From contig NZ_JAGGLI010000006.1 in NCBI RefSeq assembly GCF_017874355.1, forward strand, positions 1 through 64,000: a stretch of DNA of 64,000 nucleotides. Direction: 5' to 3'. The notes beneath the pieces were generated by a model. It saw only the letters and a program-made list of their open reading frames with translations. It was not told the origin of the DNA and made no database searches. This stretch comes from Acetoanaerobium pronyense (lineage in GTDB: Bacteria > Bacillota > Clostridia > Peptostreptococcales > Filifactoraceae). The first letter of the stretch is position 1; the number at the start of each line of letters is the position of its first letter. This document shows positions 18,450 through 26,483 of this stretch, one piece after another. Made by a program: the position numbers and the translations under genes.

Positions 18450-18626
18450 ATGGCAGTACCAAAGAGAAAAACAGCCAAGTCTGCAACTCGCTCAAGAAGA
18501 GCTGCAAACATGCAGATATCTGCTAATGGACTAGTAGAATGTCCACAATGTCATGAGCCGAAATTGCCTCATAGAGTTTGTCCTGATTGCGGACACTACA
18601 AAGGAAGAGAAGCTGTATCTAAATAA
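18450..18626 (+). CDS. rpmF: ribosomal protein L32 (bL32)
   Basis: This 58-residue protein starts [18 protein letters not shown] and has four zinc-ligand cysteines (31, 34, 44, 47) in CPQC and CPDC. The Shine-Dalgarno AAAGGAGGTG is strong. It belongs to the zinc-containing form of L32. It sits 23 bases after the YceD-family gene. Confidence 0.97.
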   Translation: MAVPKRKTAKSATRSRRAANMQISANGLVECPQCHEPKLPHRVCPDCGHYKGREAVSK

Positions 18627-18631
18627 AAAGT

Positions 18632-18657
18632 GCATGTAGATTTCTACATGCTTTTTT
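18632..18657 (+). terminator. terminator after rpmF
   Basis: GCATGTAG (18632-18639) pairs with CTACATGC (18644-18651), followed by TTTTTT. Confidence 0.92.
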
Positions 18658-18715
18658 ATGGGCTTAAGGGTCCAAGGGAAATATCTTATAAATACATAAA
18701 CAATAAAATGATTTC

Positions 18716-18779
18716 AAAAATAAATAATGGGATGCTTTATAAAATTTACGTTTTATAAAGCATCCCATTATTTATTTTT
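18716..18779 (-). terminator. long perfect hairpin at the end of the RusA-like gene
   Basis: Two 29-base arms (18716-18744 and 18751-18779) are perfectly complementary around a 6-base loop. Arms are A/T-rich at the base with GGGATGC in the middle, so each strand ends in a T run. The stop codon of the minus-strand gene (18772-18774) lies inside one arm. It is most simply a terminator usable from both directions. Confidence 0.75.
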
Positions 18780-19176
18780 TAGATAAAGTAAAGTCAAAAT
18801 GATATTCATGTTGAGGATAAAGCTCAATTTCCACTCTGGGATTTTCCTTGTCAATAAAATCCAAAATAAGAAAAGGCTTTAGCTGTTTATCATTTTTTAT
18901 AATGCCGCTTTTTTCTATTCCATCACAGATGCTTTTGGGATAATTATGAACATCTCCCATAACTTTATTTGGGAAATAAAGTTTCAATACAGTTATTATA
19001 TTGCCCTCGAGTGGGACGTCTTTATATGTTTCATTTATTATTCCTGCGATAAGGTTTTCATAAGCGACATATTTAGAGTATTTTCCCTTGTGGGGCATCC
19101 ATGTTTTACCCTTAATATTACTGAGCTTAAAATTAGATTTACTTATAGGTCTTCCTGGTATGATAAATTTTAGCAT
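18772..19176 (-). CDS. RusA-family Holliday-junction resolvase-like protein
   Basis: RusA enzymes cut Holliday junctions as dimers and are usually found in prophages. The 134-residue protein aligns over the active-site segment GDVHNYPKSICDGIEKSG followed by IIKNDKQL. Against E. coli RusA, Asp70, Lys76 and Asp91 positions are kept, but Asp72 is His and Asp90 is Asn. It is alone on its strand, with no phage genes near, between L32 and a QueG-like gene. Because one catalytic Asp is replaced, activity is uncertain; it may be a domesticated or altered nuclease. Confidence 0.78.
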   Translation of the reverse strand: MLKFIIPGRPISKSNFKLSNIKGKTWMPHKGKYSKYVAYENLIAGIINETYKDVPLEGNIITVLKLYFPNKVMGDVHNYPKSICDGIEKSGIIKNDKQLKPFLILDFIDKENPRVEIELYPQHEYHFDFTLSKK

Positions 19177-19242
19177 TATTCACCTTCATTTTTTTTATTC
19201 TTTATTGTATTATACTAGTGATAACTAAAAGGAGCAAATAAA

Positions 19243-20145
19243 ATGAATCATATAGATGAAATAATGAAAAGCTTTATAGATGTTGAATATAGAGTAATTG
19301 ATTTAAATAATATATATAATGAGCAATTAGAGTGCTTGAATTTCTTAAAAAAGAGAAAAGAAAAAAAACTAGCAAGTGAGTTTGAAGAACAGGATATAGA
19401 AAAAAAAATATTTCCAGAAACCAGTTTAGAAAATGCAAAATCTTTAATTATTTTTTTCTTTCCGTATCTCACTAAAAGACATAATCCAAAGGGAAATATA
19501 TCAATATATTCTCAAGGGATAGACTATCATATCTGGGTAAAGGAAAAGATTGAACAAATAGAAGAATTATTCATTAAAAAATTTCCAGGGGCAAATACTT
19601 TTGTTCAAGTAGATAATGGACCTTTAGATGAAAAATTTTTTGGATATATTTCTGGACTAGCATTTTTGGGAGAAAACGGGCTTCTTATACACAAAGTATA
19701 TGGAAGTTATGGCTTCTTAGGAATATTAGCAAGCGATATAAGACTTAGAGAAAAGAAAACGGTTAAAAAAAGGTGTATTAAGTGCAGAGTGTGTATTAAC
19801 ATATGTCCTGGGAAGGCATTGAGTTCAAATGGAGAATTTAATCCTAAGTTGTGTGCTTCATATATAACTCAAAAAAAAGGAGAGCTTACTATAGATGAAG
19901 CTACGATAATAAAAAAATCAGGAAAAGTTTATGGCTGTGATATTTGTCAAATGGTATGTCCTATGAATAAAGAAATAACTATATCGAAAAGAAAAGACAT
20001 AATTATGGAAGATATTACAGAGGATATCTGCAGTAATTCAAATAAAGAATTTAAAAAAAAATATGGGGATAGAAGTTTTTCATGGAGAGGAAAAAAAATA
20101 CTAGAAAGAAACTTCACTGCTATTAAAGACTTTAAAAAGGATTAG
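19243..20145 (+). CDS. queG: QueG-like iron-sulfur protein (epoxyqueuosine reductase family)
   Basis: QueG reduces epoxyqueuosine to queuosine in tRNA with cobalamin and two 4Fe-4S clusters. The 300-residue product has CIKCRVCINICPG (Cys178, 181, 184, 188) and the second set Cys204 and CDICQMVCP (232, 235, 239). Length is shorter than E. coli QueG, lacking the C-terminal HEAT part, which is usual for Firmicute members. Cobalamin assembly genes are 2.5 kb downstream. Function as true QueG is likely but related DUF1730 proteins exist. Confidence 0.8.
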   Translation: MNHIDEIMKSFIDVEYRVIDLNNIYNEQLECLNFLKKRKEKKLASEFEEQDIEKKIFPETSLENAKSLIIFFFPYLTKRHNPKGNISIYSQGIDYHIWVKEKIEQIEELFIKKFPGANTFVQVDNGPLDEKFFGYISGLAFLGENGLLIHKVYGSYGFLGILASDIRLREKKTVKKRCIKCRVCINICPGKALSSNGEFNPKLCASYITQKKGELTIDEATIIKKSGKVYGCDICQMVCPMNKEITISKRKDIIMEDITEDICSNSNKEFKKKYGDRSFSWRGKKILERNFTAIKDFKKD

Positions 20146-20207
20146 GCAGTTGGGCAATCGAGGTATTTGTGATAAAATAAAAGTAAAAGAAAGTCATAGG
20201 TGATATA

Positions 20208-20489
20208 ATGATAGTAGGGATATGTCAGGTGGAATTAAGAGTATATAATTGCATATCACTCAAAAGCAAAAGGCAAGTAATAAAAAGTATTATAGAGAGA
20301 TTAAAAAGTAGATATAATATTTCTATAGCAGAGGTAGGAGACAATGATATATGGCAAAAGAGTCTGCTAGGATTCAGTTGTGTTTCTAATTCTAAGAAGC
20401 ATATTGAATCAGTAATAAGTAATGTATTCAACTTTATTGAAAATGATGAAAGAGTAGAAATAATTTCAACAGACATAGAAATTGTATAG
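20208..20489 (+). CDS. YlxP/DUF503 family protein
   Basis: A 93-residue protein with the family start MIVGICQVELRVYNCISLKSK and the AEVGDNDIWQKS segment. Homologues sit near infB/rbfA in many Firmicutes and resemble ribosome-associated factors, but the role is not proven. It starts 62 bases after the queG-like gene and ends 9 bases before nth. Confidence 0.88.
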   Translation: MIVGICQVELRVYNCISLKSKRQVIKSIIERLKSRYNISIAEVGDNDIWQKSLLGFSCVSNSKKHIESVISNVFNFIENDERVEIISTDIEIV

Positions 20490-20498
20490 GAGTATTGA

Positions 20499-21125
20499 AT
20501 GACTAGATATAAAAAAATCTTAGAAATTTTAAAAGACATGTATCCTGATGCAACTTGTGAACTGAATCATTCTAATGCATATGAGCTTTTGGTTGCAACT
20601 ATACTTAGTGCGCAATCAACTGATAAACGTGTAAATATAGTTACTTCTGATCTTTTTAAGAAATATAATACCCCAGATGATATGGTAGCTTTGGGAGAGG
20701 AAAAACTTGCAAAGTTAATCAAATCTATTGGTTTTTATAACAGTAAAGCAAAAAACATTATAGAAATGTCAAGGATTTTAATTGAAAAATTTGATTTTAA
20801 GGTTCCAGATAATATGGAAGATTTGCTGTCTCTTCCTGGAGTTGGAAGAAAAACAGCCAATGTAGTCCTTAGCAATGCATTTGACGTTCCGGCGATTGCT
20901 GTAGATACCCATGTATATAGAGTATCTCATAGGTTAGGCTTTTCAAAGGGAAATACACCCGAGCTTGTAGAAATAGACCTGATGAAAAAAATACCAAAAA
21001 AAGACTGGTCTCTTTCCCATCATGTATTTATTTTTCACGGAAGAAGAACCTGTAAAGCTAGAAATCCTCTATGTGATAATTGTGAAGTGAAAAATTTTTG
21101 TTATTATTATAAGGGGTTGGATTAG
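20499..21125 (+). CDS. nth: endonuclease III, base-excision DNA glycosylase/lyase
   Basis: It removes oxidised pyrimidines and nicks the strand. The helix-hairpin-helix is LPGVGRKTANVV with catalytic Lys118, and Asp136 is in VDTHVYRVSHRL. The 4Fe-4S cluster cysteines follow the standard C-x6-C-x2-C-x5-C spacing (185, 192, 195, 201). Length (208 residues) is normal. It is in a row with YlxP and the VanW gene. Confidence 0.97.
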   Translation: MTRYKKILEILKDMYPDATCELNHSNAYELLVATILSAQSTDKRVNIVTSDLFKKYNTPDDMVALGEEKLAKLIKSIGFYNSKAKNIIEMSRILIEKFDFKVPDNMEDLLSLPGVGRKTANVVLSNAFDVPAIAVDTHVYRVSHRLGFSKGNTPELVEIDLMKKIPKKDWSLSHHVFIFHGRRTCKARNPLCDNCEVKNFCYYYKGLD

Positions 21126-21136
21126 GAGGATTAAAG

Positions 21137-22525
21137 TTGAAAAAAGCAATAATTTTATTTTTAATTAGTGTAATATTAATAGCTTCATCCGGAGTTATTT
21201 ATGCAAACAAGATTGTAAAATCTAATCTTATTCATAAAGGCATATATGTGGAAGGGGTTTCAGTTTCAGATTTGACTAAAAGCGAAGCGCTTAACCTAGT
21301 GGAATCCACATTCAGCTTTGGAAAAATAAAATTTATCCATGAAGACAAGGATTGGGAATATGATTTAAAAGAGCTTGGTTTTTTTTATGAATTACAAAAA
21401 GCAGTAGATGAAGCCTATAATATAGGCAGAACCCATGGTTTTATAAAAAATTTATCAGAAATTATATCTTTACGAGCTGGATCAGATATTAATATTCTAC
21501 TAACTAGGAATGAAAATTTTGATTCTTTTGAACCTATATTTGAAGAAATAACTCAGGCAATAGATCAAAATCCTCAAAATGCAACTATATCAATAAATTC
21601 TGAAATCAATATACAAGAAGGGATTGAGGGCTTTAAAGTTGACAAAGAATCTCTCAAAAATATAGTTCAGACATCTTTAGCTAATGAAAACTCCCCAGTT
21701 GTTGAGATTCCGATAGAAACTAAAGCTCCAGCTATAACATCTCAAATGCTTAGACGAATCAACGGCATAATTGGAGAATACACAACTACTTTTAATGCAA
21801 ATGTAGCCGGCAGGTCTCAAAATATAAGATTAGCATCAAGCTCTGTAAATGATGTACTTCTTCTTCCAGGGCAGGAGTTTAGCTTTAATGATGCAACTGG
21901 AAGGATTACTATTGCAAATGGATATAAAAATGCACCTGTTATTGTTGCTGGTGTTCTTCAAGAAGGAGTAGGTGGAGGAGTTTGTCAAGTTTCTTCTACT
22001 TTATATAATTCAGTACTTTATGCAGGACTTGACGTTGTGCAAAGAAGAGCACATTCAATTCCTTCAACCTATGTTAATATAGGAAGAGATGCAGTTGTAG
22101 TTCACGGAGTTTTAGATTTGAAGTTTAAAAATACTCATGATTTTCCGGTTTATATAAAGACTTATGTATCAGGCAATAAAGTAAGAGCTGCAGTTTATGG
22201 AGATACTACAAATCATAGTAAAGTTACTCTATCTTCAGAAATAGTTGAGGTAATTCCAAGACAGGTTGAATATAAAAATGATCCTAGCATTCCAATTGGA
22301 AAAGAAGTTGTAGAAGAACCAGGAAGAGATGGAATAAAATCAGTGACATATTCTGTTTTAAATGGAGAAAGAAAAGTTGTTTCTAGAGATCATTATCCAA
22401 CAAGAAAGAAAGTAATTAAAGTAGGAACGGGTCCTGTTGTAGTTCAAACTCCTGAAACTGCTATTATAGAAACTCCTGAAAATCAAGATGAGGGATTAAG
22501 TGAAGAAGTTATATTTAACGACTAA
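21137..22525 (+). CDS. VanW family protein with peptidoglycan-binding and G5 domains
   Basis: The 462-residue exported protein has a signal or anchor (about 1-24), a putative peptidoglycan-binding region (about 60-200), the VanW domain (about 225-355, with FNDATGRITIANGYK and GGGVCQVSSTLYN), and a G5-type domain (about 365-430) near the end. Start is TTG at 21137, decided by AGGAGG 6 bases before it. VanW domains occur in glycopeptide-resistance clusters, but most genomes have housekeeping copies like this; no vanH/A/X genes are near. A role in the cell wall is likely. Confidence 0.9.
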   Translation: MKKAIILFLISVILIASSGVIYANKIVKSNLIHKGIYVEGVSVSDLTKSEALNLVESTFSFGKIKFIHEDKDWEYDLKELGFFYELQKAVDEAYNIGRTHGFIKNLSEIISLRAGSDINILLTRNENFDSFEPIFEEITQAIDQNPQNATISINSEINIQEGIEGFKVDKESLKNIVQTSLANENSPVVEIPIETKAPAITSQMLRRINGIIGEYTTTFNANVAGRSQNIRLASSSVNDVLLLPGQEFSFNDATGRITIANGYKNAPVIVAGVLQEGVGGGVCQVSSTLYNSVLYAGLDVVQRRAHSIPSTYVNIGRDAVVVHGVLDLKFKNTHDFPVYIKTYVSGNKVRAAVYGDTTNHSKVTLSSEIVEVIPRQVEYKNDPSIPIGKEVVEEPGRDGIKSVTYSVLNGERKVVSRDHYPTRKKVIKVGTGPVVVQTPETAIIETPENQDEGLSEEVIFND

Positions 22526-22550
22526 AATGAGTGTGATATCACACTCATTT
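22525..22550. terminator. perfect palindrome after the VanW gene
   Basis: A perfect 26-base palindrome (arms 22525-22537 and 22538-22550) with GAGTGTGAT in one arm begins in the stop codon. The sequence after it is TATTTTT. It could be a weak terminator or an operator between the VanW gene and cobU; it has no loop beyond the central bases. Confidence 0.5.
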
Positions 22551-22576
22551 ATTTTTAAAAAATAAAGGGGGCAAAT

Positions 22577-23134
22577 ATGGGAAAAATTACTCTTGTAACT
22601 GGAGGGGCTAGATCAGGAAAAAGCCAATTTGCAGAACAGTTATCAGATATGAGAAGCGAAAAGATTTGCTATATAGCAACCAGTGAGTCATTTGATGACG
22701 AAATGAAAGATAGAATTAAAAAGCATATAGCTCAAAGACCTTCTCACTGGGAAACTATAGAAGCTTATAAAAATTTAGGACCTATAATAAACTCTATTTC
22801 TAGCTCATATGATTTAGCTATGTTAGATTGCGTAACTGTGATGATTAATAATCTAATGTTTCATTCAAATATTGATTTTGAAAAAGATACATTAGATATT
22901 ATCAATGAATTTGAAAAAAGAGTAATTCAAGAAATAGGTGATATGCTAATAGCAGTAAAAAGCAATCCAATTGACCTAGTTGTTGTAACAAATGAGATTG
23001 GACTTGGCATAGTGCCAGGAAATAGATATACAAGAATTTATAGAGACATAGTAGGAAGAGCAAATCAGTTTATAGCAAAGCAAAGTGACGAAGTTCATCT
23101 TATTGTATCAGGGATAAATATAAAAATAAAATAA
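22577..23134 (+). CDS. cobU: adenosylcobinamide kinase / adenosylcobinamide-phosphate guanylyltransferase
   Basis: CobU phosphorylates adenosylcobinamide and adds GMP in late B12 assembly. The P-loop is GGARSGKS (residues 9-16). The motif HIAQRPSHWETIE holds the histidine that is guanylylated in this family, and TNEIGLGIVP is also typical. Length (185) is normal. cobS and a cobC-type phosphatase follow in the same order as in known B12 operons. Confidence 0.95.
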   Translation: MGKITLVTGGARSGKSQFAEQLSDMRSEKICYIATSESFDDEMKDRIKKHIAQRPSHWETIEAYKNLGPIINSISSSYDLAMLDCVTVMINNLMFHSNIDFEKDTLDIINEFEKRVIQEIGDMLIAVKSNPIDLVVVTNEIGLGIVPGNRYTRIYRDIVGRANQFIAKQSDEVHLIVSGINIKIK

Positions 23135-23154
23135 TCAATCAGGAGGATTTCAAA

Positions 23155-23928
23155 TTGGACAGAATGATTAGTACTATTGGTTTTTTAACTAGGATTCCAG
23201 TAAAAACTAGCTCGAAATTTGATCCTAACTTCAACAAATCTATTGTTTATTTTCCATTTGTAGGATTAATATTAGGAATTATATATTTCATGACACTCTA
23301 CATAGGGAATATTATTTTTGGATCATTTGTTGGAGGGATATTTACTGTGACTGCAACTGTCTTTTTAACAGGTGGATTACATCTTGATGGACTTGGAGAT
23401 ACTTTTGATGGCCTTTACAGTAATAGAGATAAAGAAAGAATACTTGAAATTATGAAAGATTCTAGACTGGGAACTAATGCACTTTTAGGGATTATGATTA
23501 ACCTTATTTTAAAAATTGGAATGATTGACTTGCTTGTAAAAAACAATATGCTTTATGTGATTTTAATTATGCCTATTGTTGGAAGGTTAGCTCTTTGCCT
23601 TTCGTGCTATAAAGGAAAACCTGCAAGAGAGCAAGGTATGGGAAATGTATTTATAGGGAAAATTCAAAAAAAGGATTTTATAATTACTATGATAAGTGGA
23701 TTTGGATTTATTTTTTTATATACCATTTCTTTTTATAATCTTATGATATTTTTCCTAACAGCAATTTCTGCTTTGATTGTAGTGACAATCGTATATTTTT
23801 ATAGAAACCACGTATATAAAAAAATAGATGGAATTACGGGTGACATATTAGGTGCGATTTGTGAGCTATCAGAAACTCTTTACTTAATTGTACTATTTTT
23901 AGGAGTAAAAATATGGTTATCTATTTAA
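23155..23928 (+). CDS. cobS: adenosylcobinamide-GDP ribazoletransferase
   Basis: CobS joins the lower ligand to adenosylcobinamide-GDP in the membrane. It is a 257-residue polytopic protein with the family motif HLDGLGDTFDGLYS. I start at TTG 23155 because AGGAGG (23141-23146) is 8 bases upstream; the ATG at 23164 is too far from it. The 3' end overlaps the next gene by 16 bases. Confidence 0.95.
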   Translation: MDRMISTIGFLTRIPVKTSSKFDPNFNKSIVYFPFVGLILGIIYFMTLYIGNIIFGSFVGGIFTVTATVFLTGGLHLDGLGDTFDGLYSNRDKERILEIMKDSRLGTNALLGIMINLILKIGMIDLLVKNNMLYVILIMPIVGRLALCLSCYKGKPAREQGMGNVFIGKIQKKDFIITMISGFGFIFLYTISFYNLMIFFLTAISALIVVTIVYFYRNHVYKKIDGITGDILGAICELSETLYLIVLFLGVKIWLSI

Positions 23929-24506
23929 TAAGACATGGTGAAACAGTAGACAATAGTGAAAAAAAATTCTGTGGACATACAGATAGCGCCTTAAGTGATA
24001 TTGGAAAATCTCAAATTAAAAAATTATCGGATAGACTAAAAGATTATAGATTTGATAAAGTTTACTCATCTCCTCTTCAAAGGGCCTTAATTACTGCAAA
24101 AGAAATAACAGGAAATGTGATTATAGATGAAGGGTTTAAGGAAATTAATTTTGGAGATTTTGAAGGAAAAACTTTAAATGAAATAAAAACGTCATCTGTT
24201 TTAGAATACGAAAAATTTATTTGTCAAGATTCAAACTATAGATTTCCAAATGGAGAAAGCACTTTTGGGTTTAGTGCAAGGATACAAAAAACTTTAGAAG
24301 ATATAATCTCAAGCTCCTCTGAGGATGATAATATCGCTTTAGTGTCTCACTCGGGGGTTATAAGAGAAATAATATCCTATCTTATCTCCAAAGATGATTC
24401 ATTAAAATGGAGCTTCCAAATAGATAATTGTAGCATAACGAAAATAACATATAAAGAAAATTTTGCGACTATAAACTATTTGAATTTAACAGAACACTTG
24501 AGGTGA
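23913..24506 (+). CDS. cobC: histidine phosphatase, probable alpha-ribazole phosphatase
   Basis: The RHG motif LIRHGETVDN is at residues 4-13 and the second His is in LVSHSGVIRE, as in the phosphoglycerate mutase-like superfamily. Overlap with cobS makes alpha-ribazole-5'-phosphate dephosphorylation the likely job. Sequence alone does not separate it from other small phosphatases of the superfamily. Confidence 0.85.
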   Translation: MVIYLIRHGETVDNSEKKFCGHTDSALSDIGKSQIKKLSDRLKDYRFDKVYSSPLQRALITAKEITGNVIIDEGFKEINFGDFEGKTLNEIKTSSVLEYEKFICQDSNYRFPNGESTFGFSARIQKTLEDIISSSSEDDNIALVSHSGVIREIISYLISKDDSLKWSFQIDNCSITKITYKENFATINYLNLTEHLR

Positions 24507-24511
24507 AAAAA

Positions 24512-25324
24512 ATGATTAAAATGATTGTATGTGACATGGATGGAACTCTTTTAAATTCTAACAAAATAATCAGCGATGAAAATTTTAAGGCTATAAAGTA
24601 TGCCATGGAAAAGGATGTTCTTGTAATGCTAGCTACAGGAAGAATTTATACATCTGCTAAATTATTTGCTAAAAAACTAAATCTTCACCCTTCTATAATT
24701 GCATGTAACGGAGCTCTAATACAAGATTATTTAACTCAGGAAAAATATTATGAAAAACCAATTAAAAAAAATCTATATAAAAGGTTGTTTGAGCTGCTTA
24801 AAGAAAACAATCTTTATTACTATTTCTATACAGATAAACATTTTTACACAAGTGAACTCAAATATTCAGCTCTTTATTATATGAACAATAATGAAAATCT
24901 AAAAGAAGATGAGCGCATAGATATAAAGCTAATTGATGATATAGAAAGGATAATTGAAGCTAATTTAAACATCCTCAAATTTATTATTATTGATGATGAT
25001 ATTAAAAAACTCAAAACAATAAAACAAAAGCTATCTGAAATTGATAATATAGAAATAAGTCAGTCATGGGTAAACAATATAGAAATCATGTCAAAATCTG
25101 TATCAAAAGGAAATGCCCTAAAGCTTATTTCAAAACGGTTAGAAATAATGCCTGAAAACATAATGGCCATTGGAGATCATATGAACGATATAAGCATGAT
25201 AAAAACTGTAGGCTATGGGATTGCCATGAAAAATGGAGAAAAAGAATTAAAAGACTTAGCTTTTGATATTACAGACAGTAATGATGACAATGGAGTAGCT
25301 AGTGCTATATACAAATATATTTAA
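24512..25324 (+). CDS. HAD-superfamily hydrolase, Cof type
   Basis: Catalytic aspartates are in CDMDGTLL near the N-terminus, and the C-terminal GDHMNDISMI motif holds the Mg-binding Asp. A type IIB cap lies between. These enzymes dephosphorylate sugar phosphates, flavin mononucleotide or pyridoxal phosphate; substrate is unknown here. I prefer the ATG at 24512 (270 residues): GAGGTG lies 6 bases before it, while the GTG at 24503 overlaps the Shine-Dalgarno. It starts right after the cobC-type stop codon. Confidence 0.9.
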   Translation: MIKMIVCDMDGTLLNSNKIISDENFKAIKYAMEKDVLVMLATGRIYTSAKLFAKKLNLHPSIIACNGALIQDYLTQEKYYEKPIKKNLYKRLFELLKENNLYYYFYTDKHFYTSELKYSALYYMNNNENLKEDERIDIKLIDDIERIIEANLNILKFIIIDDDIKKLKTIKQKLSEIDNIEISQSWVNNIEIMSKSVSKGNALKLISKRLEIMPENIMAIGDHMNDISMIKTVGYGIAMKNGEKELKDLAFDITDSNDDNGVASAIYKYI

Positions 25325-25341
25325 GGAAAGGAAAGATAAAT

Positions 25342-25812
25342 TTGTCAATTAATATAGTTCTTGTAGAACCGGAAATTCCTCAAAATACTGGGAATATTAT
25401 CAGAACCTGTGTTTGTACAGACTCAGTGCTTCATCTGATAAAACCCCTTGGATTTTCATTAGATGAAAAAAGCTTAAAAAGAGCGGGACTAGATTATTTC
25501 GATTTAGCTAATATTAAAATTTATGAATCATTTGATGAATTTCTAGTAAACAAAAATCTGAAAGATATGTATTTTTTTACGACAAAGGCTTCCAAAAAAT
25601 ATACAGATGCAGAGTTTGGAGATAGTGTTTTTTTGATTTTTGGTAAAGAAACAAAGGGGCTTGAAAAAAGAATCCTGAAACTAAATCCTGAAAATAATCT
25701 AAGAATGCCAATGTTAATAAATGATAGGGTAAGGTCATTAAATTTATCTAACACAGTAGCAATAGCACTTTATGAAGTTATAAGACAGCAAAATCTGGAT
25801 TTTTTAAAGTGA
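25342..25812 (+). CDS. trmL: tRNA (cytidine/uridine 34-2'-O)-methyltransferase
   Basis: TrmL methylates the ribose of the wobble base in leucine tRNAs. The 156-residue SPOUT protein has the motif set VEPEIPQNTGNIIR, IFGKETKGL and NDRVRSLNLSNTVAIALYE. Start is a TTG at 25342 behind AAGGAAAGG. It ends 45 bases before the promoter of the glycine-reductase leader. Confidence 0.95.
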   Translation: MSINIVLVEPEIPQNTGNIIRTCVCTDSVLHLIKPLGFSLDEKSLKRAGLDYFDLANIKIYESFDEFLVNKNLKDMYFFTTKASKKYTDAEFGDSVFLIFGKETKGLEKRILKLNPENNLRMPMLINDRVRSLNLSNTVAIALYEVIRQQNLDFLK

Positions 25813-25856
25813 AAAATATTTTTTTAACAATTAATGAAAAAAACTGAATTTTTTTA

Positions 25857-25885
25857 TTGCATTCTGGAATTTTATAGTATAGAAT
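25857..25885 (+). promoter_or_regulatory. promoter of the glycine reductase operon
   Basis: TTGCAT (25857-25862) and TAGAAT (25880-25885) with a 17-base spacer give transcription about 35 bases before the riboswitch aptamer. The -10 region also contains TATAGT one step upstream, so the exact box could shift. Confidence 0.55.
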
Positions 25886-25924
25886 ATGCTTATAGAAAAG
25901 ATAAAACAATTTAATAAATTCTGA

Positions 25925-26037
25925 ATGAAGAGCAAAAGAGAGTCTCATTTTGAGCGCCGAAGGGACAAGTCCAAACATGCCAAGTTTTGGATGAAATTCT
26001 CAGGCAAATGGATTTTGCTTCGACAGAGCTCTGGACT
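25925..26037 (+). promoter_or_regulatory. glycine riboswitch aptamer (single, with a ghost 3' helix)
   Basis: The conserved core is GCGCCGAAGGGACAAG near 25954-25970 and TCTCAGGCAAATGGA near 25998-26013. P1 is formed by GAAG-A-GCAAAA (from about 25927) with TTTTGCTTC (about 26014-26022). Only one aptamer is present; the following ACAGAGCTCTGGAC resembles the ghost element seen in single-aptamer glycine riboswitches. A terminator begins right after it and the next genes are the glycine reductase operon, so glycine probably turns expression on by preventing termination. Confidence 0.93.
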
Positions 26038-26075
26038 AAACAGGGAAACAAGGCTATTGTTTCCCTGTTTTTTTT
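26038..26075 (+). terminator. riboswitch-controlled terminator
   Basis: AAACAGGGAAACAA (26038-26051) pairs with TTGTTTCCCTGTTT (26057-26070), followed by a T run. It lies between the glycine aptamer and grdX, 33 bases before the start codon. Confidence 0.93.
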
Positions 26076-26107
26076 ATTCATAGGAAAACATTTGCGAGGT
26101 TATAATT

Positions 26108-26467
26108 ATGCTAATTATTTCAAACAACCCTAAAGTTGAAGATTATTTTTCTACTGAACGGGTAGAATTACTAAGTGGAAGTTATTATGATGTCCTATTA
26201 AGAGTCAGGGATTATGTTCATCAAAATTATGTACTATTGACTCACCCTCTTTCTGGTAGTATTAAGCCAAATGAGACACCCTATAAATCAATAGCGATTG
26301 AAAAGTCAGATAAGTTAGACTTTGATTCCCTTGGGTTAGTCGAAAAAGCTATAGACACATATGTTAAGCTTCAAAAAGATATTGCAACGCCTGTCTGGCC
26401 AGATAGAATAAAAGAGGATTTCATGGTAATTGATTTCGACTTAATAAAAAATGCATTAAAAAAATAG
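26108..26467 (+). CDS. grdX: GrdX protein of the glycine reductase operon
   Basis: GrdX is a 119-residue protein found first in most glycine, sarcosine and betaine reductase operons and has no proven function. It begins MLIISNNPKVEDYF and contains a conserved THPLSGSIKPNETP segment. It has no transmembrane segment or recognised motif, so a soluble accessory role is inferred from gene order. It follows the riboswitch directly. Confidence 0.9.
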   Translation: MLIISNNPKVEDYFSTERVELLSGSYYDVLLRVRDYVHQNYVLLTHPLSGSIKPNETPYKSIAIEKSDKLDFDSLGLVEKAIDTYVKLQKDIATPVWPDRIKEDFMVIDFDLIKNALKK

Positions 26468-26483
26468 TTAAGGAGTGAACCAG

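Noticed and set aside
18772-19176. RusA-like gene as a prophage fragment
   Set aside because: No integrase, capsid, tail or attachment-site signs lie near; neighbours are housekeeping genes.
21137-22525. VanW gene as a sign of vancomycin resistance
   Set aside because: No vanH, vanA or vanX neighbours; VanW/G5 proteins are common housekeeping wall proteins in Clostridia.
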